From an uncultured Bacteroides sp. (GTDB lineage Bacteria; Bacteroidota; Bacteroidia; Bacteroidales; UBA932): 49,214 bases of DNA. Shown here piece by piece: positions 26,882-33,885 of the stretch. The notes beneath the pieces were generated by a model that was not told the DNA's origin, searched no databases, and worked only from the letters and a program-made list of their open reading frames with translations. Location of the stretch: assembly GCA_900546925.1 (NCBI GenBank), contig UREV01000019.1, positions 1 through 49,214 on the forward strand. Reading direction: 5' to 3'. Numbering within the stretch: position 1 is the stretch's first letter; the number at the start of each line of letters is the position of its first letter. Position numbers and translations under genes: made by a program.

Positions 26882-29047
26882 CTACTTTGCTGACAGGGTG
26901 TCGGCCACGGCCTTTGTGATTTCACCTGCCGTGTCAGGTTTTACAAACGGCGAAGTGAGGCCTATAAATTCGAGATTCCCTGTGAAATACAATGCCAGGA
27001 ATGTGATCACGAGTATTGTCAGAACTGTCGGCAGCCAGATTTTCCAAGCCGGAGTTTTCTGGTCGTAAGGGTCTGCAAGTTTCATTTTCGGATACTTCGC
27101 CACGGTGGTGAGTTTTCCGCCGAAGAGAATGTTTACCAATACTTTAGAGTTTATCGCCCAGCCGTTTGCGTTCAGGATCGGGCCGAGGTTGCGCTTGCGG
27201 AGTTTCATCCATGCGATAAAGCATGACGGGCCTGAAATTATCAGCATCAATGCCAATATCACGAAGATGAGCTGGTGCGGAGGAGTATTCTTTATGCCTG
27301 TCGCAAGAGCTGTGAAGAATGAGCCTATATATCCGATGGCCATGCCGAAAGCAGCGAAGATACCGGCAAACTTGGCGATGTCGAATGCCTGAGGTTTGTC
27401 TGTCTTGGCTGCAGCGTCAGGTGTGCCCGGTGTGGTGGCCGCAACTGTCTGTACTTTTGCCTGGAGTTCGGCGCTTATCTTCGCGTCCTTATCAGCGGCT
27501 GATTTGTTTATCAGTCCTACGCAGAATTCCCAGACTTTGCGGTACGGCGCCCAGAATGCCTGCTTGATACTGATAGGGTTATCTACAATTTTTGTTATCA
27601 CGGCGTCCCAGTCGTGTCCCTGAAGATCGTAGAAAATTCCGTTCTTTCCAGGTCGTAAATCTTCGATGTCTCCGTCTGTCATGACAGCGACTGCGTCCAT
27701 GGATTTTCCGAGCGTCTTGGATGTGGCCTTGAAGTAAATGAGGAAAATTCCACTGAGTGAAGCCATGTCTGCGTGCTTGCCCATGTCAGAAACTCTAATA
27801 CAAAGGTCGCAGCATCTCTGGTCGATGTAGAGCTGTCCGAGTTCGAACATGGCCCTCACGCCAGGTGCACGCGAATAGAAATCCGTGAAGAGGACGAAGT
27901 TTTTAAGCAGCCTGTAAAAATCTCTGTAATAATACATTAGCTTTTTAACTTCGTCGATAGAACTGGATTCGTCTGCAAGTGCCTTGTCCTGTTCTATCAG
28001 GCCGAGCAGCGCATCTTTTCCGCCTGCCGTTAAAATTGCATTGATCCTGTCCTCGCCGAGCGACTCGACTTCCGCGCCTTTTTTCGCGCCGAGCCACGCC
28101 GCATATTCGCTGAAGGTCGCCTCGATGCCGCGCCATTCGGGTTCGGTCAATTCTGTTTTTCCTTCGGTTAGGGTCAATGCTGCCATGGCGTTGAATTTTT
28201 TCTGCCATGCCGGATTTATGGCGTTTATGTCGAGCGTCTTCGATGCTGTAGGCGCTGCCAACGGGCATGATCCGATGTCTTTTATGTCTGTTACGGCGAT
28301 GTTTACGGCTTTCGCCACGTCTGCGTCGAATGCCATGAGGCTGCAGCGTGTGAAGTAGTCGTTCATCTTGTCTTTCAATGCGTTATATGCGTCGAAGGCT
28401 GCCTGTGTCTTGTCTCCGTAAGGCATGGCCGGTGCACTTTTTTTCCATGCGGACCAGTCAGCACAAGCGGCGTAGAATTTCTCTGTCAATTCGGCATTGA
28501 CCCCACCCTCGCCGCTGCGGTCTTCGGCGGAACCGATGGTCGCGATGATGTCGGTGATGGTCTTTTTCTGGCTCTCGTCGGTCGCCGAAAGGGGGGTGAT
28601 CACGCCGTCGCCGTTGAAGCGCGTGCCGGCGAAAATCGCTTTCGAGTCGGACGCGTCCGCGAGTGAAATTTCGTTTTTGTCAATGCCTATGTTTTTCAGG
28701 ATTTGTCTGGCTGAGTTGTATAGGCGTTTTCCGGTGTCGGTGGAGGTGTCGATGTTGTCGAGGCTTAGTGTGCTGTCTCCTTTCAGGATGCTGTCCTTGT
28801 CTTTTATTACGGAGGTGAGCCACTGTGCAGCCTGTACGACTTCGTTCACCATAATTTTGCCATCTTTCTCTGTATCAAGGAATTCGAGTGTTTGTTTGTC
28901 GAATTCGAGTCCGTCTACGGGGCAGCTCAGTACTGTCCATAGCTTCTGGTCAAGTTCTCCAAGGTGTGCGATGTCTTCTCCGGAGCCTATTTTTACTCTG
29001 ATTGCTCCTCCGAGGGAGCAATATTGCCATTCATATTTGGATGCCAT
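26882..29047 (-). CDS. Large membrane protein with EF-hand loop, function unknown
   Basis: 721 aa; I do not recognise a named family. Residues 1-540 look soluble and mostly helical, with many Asp/Lys/Ala. DTEKDGKIMVNE near residue 57 is a complete EF-hand calcium loop (D-x-E-x-DG-x-I-x-x-x-E), and FNGDGVIT near 143 is a weaker second one. An Ala/Thr/Pro linker (about 530-545) leads to three hydrophobic helices at about 552-577, 585-606 and 672-692 (WLPTVLTILVITFLALYF). There is no signal peptide, so the large domain is probably cytoplasmic and the protein tail-anchored. Its own promoter is at 29090-29097; the neighbours are unrelated. A calcium-responsive membrane protein is a guess. Confidence 0.8.
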   Translation of the reverse strand: MASKYEWQYCSLGGAIRVKIGSGEDIAHLGELDQKLWTVLSCPVDGLEFDKQTLEFLDTEKDGKIMVNEVVQAAQWLTSVIKDKDSILKGDSTLSLDNIDTSTDTGKRLYNSARQILKNIGIDKNEISLADASDSKAIFAGTRFNGDGVITPLSATDESQKKTITDIIATIGSAEDRSGEGGVNAELTEKFYAACADWSAWKKSAPAMPYGDKTQAAFDAYNALKDKMNDYFTRCSLMAFDADVAKAVNIAVTDIKDIGSCPLAAPTASKTLDINAINPAWQKKFNAMAALTLTEGKTELTEPEWRGIEATFSEYAAWLGAKKGAEVESLGEDRINAILTAGGKDALLGLIEQDKALADESSSIDEVKKLMYYYRDFYRLLKNFVLFTDFYSRAPGVRAMFELGQLYIDQRCCDLCIRVSDMGKHADMASLSGIFLIYFKATSKTLGKSMDAVAVMTDGDIEDLRPGKNGIFYDLQGHDWDAVITKIVDNPISIKQAFWAPYRKVWEFCVGLINKSAADKDAKISAELQAKVQTVAATTPGTPDAAAKTDKPQAFDIAKFAGIFAAFGMAIGYIGSFFTALATGIKNTPPHQLIFVILALMLIISGPSCFIAWMKLRKRNLGPILNANGWAINSKVLVNILFGGKLTTVAKYPKMKLADPYDQKTPAWKIWLPTVLTILVITFLALYFTGNLEFIGLTSPFVKPDTAGEITKAVADTLSAK

Positions 29048-29089
29048 TTTCGATTAGATTTGTTTTTTAGTTTTTTAAAACCCTATCTA

Positions 29090-29136
29090 CAAAAATACTA
29101 ATAATTTTCGTTTGAGGGGATTTTTTTATAGTTTTG
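29090..29136. promoter_or_regulatory. Divergent promoter pair
   Basis: On the minus strand TATTTTTG (29090-29097) serves the EF-hand membrane protein, 43 bases before its ATG. On the plus strand TAGTTTTG (29129-29136) serves the C_GCAxxG_C_C gene, 36 bases before its ATG at 29172. The second has no well-spaced -33 element. Confidence 0.5.
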
Positions 29137-29171
29137 TAATAATTTGAATATTGTTTACAGTTACTAAATAT

Positions 29172-29681
29172 ATGGATAATATGGATATGAAATTACCTTC
29201 AGATTTTTCTCCTGAGGAGCGTCGCGAGCGTGCGATGTCGCTTTTCCGTCAGGGTTATAATTGTTGTCAGTCTGTGGTTTTAACTTTTGCTGATGTGCTT
29301 TCGGAACAAGTTACTGTTGAGCTGCTTGCGACTATCGGTTCTGGTTTCGGAGGCGGTATGGCGCGTATGCGTGAGGTATGCGGTTCCTTCAGCGGAGTAG
29401 TGATTATGTCCGGTTTCATTTCTCCTGCCACAGATCCTACCAATCAGGATGGCCGACGTGCCAATTATGCTCTGGTTCAGCAGTTTGCTGAAGAGTTCAA
29501 GAAACGTAACGGCGGAAGTATTGTTTGCCGTGAGTTGCTCGGACTTGCTCCTACCAAGATAGTCGAGGACCCTGCTCCTTCTGCCCGTACAGAAGAATAT
29601 TACAAGAAGCGTCCTTGCGCGGAGATTATCGGTAATGCTGCGATGATTGTGGCGGAGTATTTGGTGCGTAACCAGAAATAA
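29172..29681 (+). CDS. C_GCAxxG_C_C family (redox-type) protein
   Basis: 169 aa from the ATG at 29172; the frame extends 7 codons back to a TTG, but the promoter position favours the ATG. The cysteine pattern is that of the C_GCAxxG_C_C family: RQGYNCCQSV near residue 26, GMARMREVCGSFSG near 70, a lone Cys in IVCRELLG near 116, and RPCAEIIGNAA near 147, with the glycine-rich GSGFGGG. Members are small probable redox or metal-binding proteins, sometimes fused to DNA-binding domains. No function is established. A terminator lies just downstream. Confidence 0.85.
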   Translation: MDNMDMKLPSDFSPEERRERAMSLFRQGYNCCQSVVLTFADVLSEQVTVELLATIGSGFGGGMARMREVCGSFSGVVIMSGFISPATDPTNQDGRRANYALVQQFAEEFKKRNGGSIVCRELLGLAPTKIVEDPAPSARTEEYYKKRPCAEIIGNAAMIVAEYLVRNQK

Positions 29682-29720
29682 TCCTTCGCAAATCCTTGCC
29701 GGATGATTAGGATACAATAA

Positions 29721-29753
29721 AACAGGCTGGCCCTTGGATAGGACCAGCCTGTT
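29721..29753. terminator. Bidirectional terminator
   Basis: AACAGGCTGGCCC-TTGGATA-GGACCAGCCTGTT, a 12-pair stem with one mismatch between two convergent genes. T-runs are short on both sides. Confidence 0.75.
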
Positions 29754-29773
29754 TCGTATGGTATGTAGATAAA

Positions 29774-30769
29774 TTACATAGCCTGTGCAACTGCAACAGC
29801 GACAGCGACTGTAGCTCCTACCATAGGGTTGTTACCCATTCCGAGGAAGCCCATCATCTCTACGTGAGCAGGAACTGAAGATGAACCTGCGAACTGTGCA
29901 TCTGAGTGCATACGACCCATTGTGTCGGTCATGCCATAAGATGCAGGACCTGCTGCCATGTTATCCGGGTGAAGTGTACGTCCGGTACCACCGCCTGATG
30001 CTACTGAGAAGTAAGGCTTGCCGGCGAGTACACGCTCTTTCTTATATGTACCTGCAACTGGGTGCTGGAAACGTGTAGGGTTGGTAGAGTTACCGGTGAT
30101 AGAGATATCTACGTTCTCTTTCCACATGATGGCAACACCTTCGCGAACATCGTCAGCGCCATAGCAACGTACGCCACCACGTACGCCCTCTGAGTACTTT
30201 GTCTCAGAAATTACCTTTACCTCTCCGGTATAGTAATCGAACTGGGTCTGTACATATGTGAAACCGTTGATACGTGAAATGATCTTGGCAGCGTCCTTTC
30301 CGAGACCGTTGAGGATAACGCGGAGAGGTTTCTTACGTACCTTGTTTGCCATTTCAGCAATCTTGATGGCGCCCTCAGCGGCAGCGTAAGACTCGTGACC
30401 TGCGAGGAATGCAAAGCACTCTGTGTTCTCGCTAAGGAGACGTGCAGCGAGGTTACCATGTCCTAGACCTACCTTACGGTCATCAGCAACTGATCCTGGG
30501 ATACAGAATGCCTGAAGACCCTCACCGATGGCCTCAGCAGCCTCAGCAGCTGTCTTAACACCCTTCTTGATAGCGATAGCTGCGCCTACAACGTAAGCCC
30601 ACTTCGCATTCTCGAAGCAGATTTTCTGGGTGTCTTCGCACATCTTGTATGGGTCGATACCCTTTGCATCGCAGATAGCCTTAGCCTCGTCGATGTCTTT
30701 GATTCCATATTGGTTGAGGGTAGCATTGATCTTATCAATACGACGCTCGTAGCTTTCAAAAAGTGCCAT
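29774..30769 (-). CDS. GGGtGRT protein
   Basis: 331 aa cytoplasmic protein named for its motif, seen here as SGGGTGRTLHPDN near residue 254. Other conserved stretches are AFCIPGSVADDRKVGLGHGN, LAGHESYAAAEGA and GGVRCYGADDVREGV. As I recall, the family is always encoded beside a NifU-like scaffold protein, as here (6-base gap), and its biochemical role is unknown; a part in Fe-S metabolism is inferred from that pairing. Codon use looks like that of a highly expressed gene. Length is normal and no breaks are seen. Confidence 0.9.
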   Translation of the reverse strand: MALFESYERRIDKINATLNQYGIKDIDEAKAICDAKGIDPYKMCEDTQKICFENAKWAYVVGAAIAIKKGVKTAAEAAEAIGEGLQAFCIPGSVADDRKVGLGHGNLAARLLSENTECFAFLAGHESYAAAEGAIKIAEMANKVRKKPLRVILNGLGKDAAKIISRINGFTYVQTQFDYYTGEVKVISETKYSEGVRGGVRCYGADDVREGVAIMWKENVDISITGNSTNPTRFQHPVAGTYKKERVLAGKPYFSVASGGGTGRTLHPDNMAAGPASYGMTDTMGRMHSDAQFAGSSSVPAHVEMMGFLGMGNNPMVGATVAVAVAVAQAM

Positions 30770-30775
30770 TTTCTC

Positions 30776-31468
30776 TTACTCTTTACGTGGGTCAATATAC
30801 TTAACTGCGTCCTTGAAGCGGCCGTAGGTTCCTTTGGCCTTCTCGATAGCCTCTGGGCCGGTAGCACCGCCCTTGAGAGCGTCCATAAGTTTTCCGAGGT
30901 TTACGAACTCGTAACCGATAACTTCGTTGTTGTTGTCGAGAGCCATCTTGGTGCAATATCCTTCTGTCATCTCGAGGTAACGGCTACCTTTAGCCTTGGT
31001 TCCGAACATTGTTCCGACCTGGCTGCGGAGGTTCTTTCCGAGATCCTCAAGAGAGCCTCCTATTGGAAGACCGCCTTCTGAGAAAGCAGACTGGGTACGG
31101 CCGTAAACGATCTGAAGGAAAAGTTCGCGCATTGCGGTATTGATAGCATCGCAAACGAGGTCAGTATTGAGAGCCTCAAGGAGGGTCTTGCCAGGGAGGA
31201 TTTCAGAAGCCATAGCAGCTGAGTGAGTCATACCTGAGCAGCCGATGGTCTCTACGAGAGCCTCCTCGATAATGCCGTCCTTAACATTGAGTGTCAATTT
31301 GCAGGCACCCTGCTGAGGAGCACACCAACCGATACCGTGTGTAAGGCCGGAAATGTCCTTAATCTCTTTTGAATGCACCCATTTGCCCTCTTCAGGGATA
31401 GGAGCATTGGCGTGATTCGCGCCTTTAGCAACGCAGCACATCTGCTGCACTTCTTTAGTGTAAATCAT
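30776..31468 (-). CDS. NifU-like iron-sulfur scaffold-type protein
   Basis: 230 aa. The N-terminal part carries cysteines typical of the partner family: MCCVAKGANHANAPIP near residue 10, GWCAPQQGACKLTLNV near 47 and ETIGCSGMTHSAAMAS near 74, the last resembling the U-type scaffold Cys site. The C-terminal half (SRYLEMTEGYCTKMALDNN) is specific to this subfamily. It probably assembles or carries an Fe-S cluster used with the GGGtGRT protein encoded 6 bases downstream. It is the first gene of the pair, behind a -7 box at 31501-31508. Role is inferred from family; assignment is good. Confidence 0.85.
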   Translation of the reverse strand: MIYTKEVQQMCCVAKGANHANAPIPEEGKWVHSKEIKDISGLTHGIGWCAPQQGACKLTLNVKDGIIEEALVETIGCSGMTHSAAMASEILPGKTLLEALNTDLVCDAINTAMRELFLQIVYGRTQSAFSEGGLPIGGSLEDLGKNLRSQVGTMFGTKAKGSRYLEMTEGYCTKMALDNNNEVIGYEFVNLGKLMDALKGGATGPEAIEKAKGTYGRFKDAVKYIDPRKE

Positions 31469-31500
31469 ATCTATATCCGTATATGTTTATTTTCACGATG

Positions 31501-31508
31501 CGAATATA
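31501..31508 (-). promoter_or_regulatory. Promoter -7 box of the NifU-like/GGGtGRT operon
   Basis: Minus strand TATATTCG, one base off TAnnTTTG, 33 bases before the ATG at 31468. The -33 element is weak. Confidence 0.5.
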
Positions 31509-31595
31509 CAAATTTTTTGCGGATTTACGAAATGTTCGGCGATTCGTTGCTATACAAATCGTTATACATTATTATATGGCACCTGCTGCCGGCTT

Positions 31596-32216
31596 TCACG
31601 TCAGATGTCCTGCCTGTTTCCCTGCCGGCGATGCCGCCGTTTCTAATTGTGGAATTATCGCCGGCATCAATGCAATACTTCCGCCCTCGCTGTGATCAAG
31701 TACGCCGACATGGTCGAACCTTTCACGCAAGAGCCTGATTCCTGCCAGGGCATCATTCTTCAAATCCTCTGTGGTGCAGGATATTACATCGCCTGTAGAC
31801 TCTCCGAAACCACGGTCGTCATATCGCAGTGTGGCGATTCCTGCTTTTGCAAATGCGTCGGCGATTACCGCAAACGGCTTGTGCTCGAATATCTCCTCGT
31901 CCCTGTTTTGGAGTCCGCTTCCGGTAACCATGATGAGCACCGGCGTCTCGCGACTACAATTCTTCGGAGTGGTCAATGTTCCTTTCAGAACAGCATCGCC
32001 ATTCGAGAACGTGACATCAGCATTGACATAAACAAAAGGGCCGACAGGCGTTTGGGGGCGCTTCAAAGCTGGGACGCCTGGGTTCAATGGCATCGGAAAC
32101 GACATGCCGTGCTGGGTGAATGTGCCGGTAATAAGTTTGCCGGTCCAATGTCCGGTTTGTGCCAATGCTGCCGTAGCGATAAGTGTCCATGTCAATGTTG
32201 CGATTATTCGTTTCAT
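31596..32216 (-). pseudogene. 3'-truncated alpha/beta hydrolase gene
   Basis: 206 aa with a signal peptide (ATAALAQ). The N-terminal two thirds match secreted Bacteroidota alpha/beta hydrolases: ETPVLIMVTGSGLQNRDEEI, HKPFAVIADAFAKAGIATLR and YDDRGFGESTGD. The nucleophile elbow reads VLDHSEGGSIA where GHSEGG is usual, and the protein stops about 28 residues later, before the cap and the catalytic Asp and His that follow in full-length relatives (over 400 aa). The stop lies 88 bases from the promoter of the next operon. It is most likely a decaying gene; an alternative is a short stable protein with another role. Confidence 0.7.
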
Positions 32217-32295
32217 ACTCAGTGAATTTTCGTAAAGTATGAAGTAATTTTTTTGTTTTCGTGTTGTCGGAATGTAATAATCCCAGAATTTTATG

Positions 32296-32303
32296 TAAGT
32301 TTG
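32296..32303 (+). promoter_or_regulatory. Promoter -7 box of the CNNM/CBS gene
   Basis: TAAGTTTG, 20 bases before the ATG at 32324. It lies inside the longer open frame that begins at 32261 and so rules that start out. Confidence 0.6.
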
Positions 32304-32323
32304 CGAAATATTTGGATAATTAT

Positions 32324-33397
32324 ATGGCGCTACTTATAGTTTATATGCTGGGAACGCTGGGTATTTCGTTCCTTTGCTCTCTTTTGGAGTCGGTCTTGAT
32401 GTCTACTCCGCTTTCGTTTATAACGATGAGGAAGGAGCAGGGGTACAAGCCTGCAGAGAAGTTCTTTAAGTATAAATCTGATCCTGACAGGCCTCTGGCG
32501 GCGATTCTATCCTTGAACACGATTGCAAATACCTTGGGTGCTGCGGCTGTGGGTCGTCAGGCTACTATATTGTTCGGAAGTACTTGGTTCGGTATCATTT
32601 CAGCATTGACCACATTTCTTGTGCTGGTTTTCTCGGAAATCGTGCCTAAGACTATCGGAACGACCTATTGGAAGAACTTGATGGGATTCGTGACATCTGT
32701 CATTTCTTTCCTCACTATAATAATGTGGCCGTTGGTGATTATCGTTCAATTGATTACCAAATTATTAAGTAGAGATGATGATGAGGCAACCGTGAGCAGG
32801 GATGAGGTGACGGCGATGGCGAATATCGGACTTGAGGAAGGTGTGATCGATTCTGACGAGAACAAGGTTATCCAGAATATCATGAAGTTGGATAAGGTCC
32901 AGGCTTGTGATGTGATGACTCCGAGAATCGTGGCTATGACGGCTCAGGAGAACATGACTCTGAAGAATTTCTACAAGAATGACGCTTATCTGCATTTTTC
33001 CAGGATTCCGGTCTATGCTGATTCTCCTGAATATATCACCGGTTATATTCTTTTGAGTGATGCTCTTGAGGGATTGGCGGATGATGAGTTCGACAAGAGG
33101 TTAGTGGAGCTGAAGCGTCCTATTTCGTTCTTTAAAGAGGAGGATTCCTGTGGACATATCTGGGAGGAATTGCTGAAGAAGCACGAACAGATAGCGCTCA
33201 TCATAGATGAATATGGGTGTTTCCAGGGTATCTTGACGCTGGAGGATATCATCGAGACTATCTTGGGTCTCGAAATCATTGACGAAAACGATCAGGCGAT
33301 AGACATGCAGCAGTTCGCGCGCGAGCGCTGGGAGCGTCGTCAGAAGCGTTTCCGTCCAATCGTGCTCCCTAAGGAGGATGAGGGCGAGAAGGCGTAG
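32324..33397 (+). CDS. CNNM/CBS-domain membrane protein (CorC/hemolysin-C-like)
   Basis: 357 aa from the ATG at 32324. Residues 1-150 form the CNNM transmembrane domain with about four helices (LLIVYMLGTLGISFLCSLLE, LNTIANTLGAAAVGR, VFSEIVPKTIG). Two CBS domains follow (about residues 185-310: VMTPRIVAMTAQENMTL and IALIIDEYGCFQGILTLEDI). The family is linked to magnesium and cobalt efflux. The usual C-terminal CorC/HlyC domain is absent: the protein ends about 35 residues after the second CBS in a basic tail. Stands alone; a stretch of hairpin repeats follows its stop. Confidence 0.88.
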   Translation: MALLIVYMLGTLGISFLCSLLESVLMSTPLSFITMRKEQGYKPAEKFFKYKSDPDRPLAAILSLNTIANTLGAAAVGRQATILFGSTWFGIISALTTFLVLVFSEIVPKTIGTTYWKNLMGFVTSVISFLTIIMWPLVIIVQLITKLLSRDDDEATVSRDEVTAMANIGLEEGVIDSDENKVIQNIMKLDKVQACDVMTPRIVAMTAQENMTLKNFYKNDAYLHFSRIPVYADSPEYITGYILLSDALEGLADDEFDKRLVELKRPISFFKEEDSCGHIWEELLKKHEQIALIIDEYGCFQGILTLEDIIETILGLEIIDENDQAIDMQQFARERWERRQKRFRPIVLPKEDEGEKA

Positions 33398-33451
33398 GGC
33401 GGGGGATTCGCCGGGGCGGTGGTTGTTGAGATTGGATTCCCGCTGGCTGGA

Positions 33452-33599
33452 GTCGGCGGATTTTAGATTTCGAAGGTATTGATTATTAATAAATTACAAA
33501 ATTATAATCTGCCGACCCCCTCGAAAAATGAGGTGTCGGCGGACTGTTATTTTGGAAAGCATTGATTCTTAATATGTTATAAAACGCAAATCCGCCGAC
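33452..33599. repeat. Two tandem 65 bp hairpin units
   Basis: Unit 1 (33452-33516) and unit 2 (33535-33599) are both exactly 65 bp, match at 48 of 65 positions, and are 18 bp apart. Each begins GTCGGCGGA and ends TC[CT]GCCGAC, so each folds on itself with a 9 bp stem around an AT-rich middle. The 18 bp spacer contains CCTC..GAGG. They lie between the CNNM/CBS and S46 peptidase genes (a 488 bp gap) and may act as a terminator or be members of a dispersed repeat family. Confidence 0.8.
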
Positions 33600-33640
33600 G
33601 CCCAGCGGTCCGGGTAAGCGTTTCCGAGGTTACGTATTGA

Positions 33641-33680
33641 TGCTTATCCGAGATTAACCAATCCTAGAATAGGATAAGCA
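33641..33680. promoter_or_regulatory. Inverted repeat upstream of the S46 peptidase gene
   Basis: TGCTTATCC (33641-33649) and GGATAAGCA (33672-33680) are perfect 9 bp arms 22 bases apart, about 130 bases before the peptidase -7 box. Further on, TG[CT]CATTTTA[CT]AT occurs twice near 33706-33720 and 33740-33755. Possible regulator sites; nothing names the regulator. Confidence 0.4.
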
Positions 33681-33808
33681 ATGCTTTGTTAACCATAATT
33701 ATTAAAATGCCATTTTACATATTTGCACAAAAGTATAAAGTGTCATTTTATATTTTACTTCCAGATGTCCGGAATGGTGATGCAGGTTGTTTTTTGAAGG
33801 TTACTTAT

Positions 33809-33816
33809 TATCTTTG
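33809..33816 (+). promoter_or_regulatory. Promoter -7 box of the S46 peptidase gene
   Basis: TATCTTTG with TTG at 33787-33789, a 19-base spacer, leaving a leader of about 60 bases before the ATG. Confidence 0.7.
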
Positions 33817-33885
33817 CAGAATTGTTGCGCTACCACGCATACGGAAGTTGCGCGACAACGCAAACATTAAGTAATCGATAACCGC

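Noticed and set aside
32261..32324. Earlier start for the CNNM/CBS gene
   Set aside because: The extension contains the -7 promoter box at 32296-32303, so it would not be transcribed in full.
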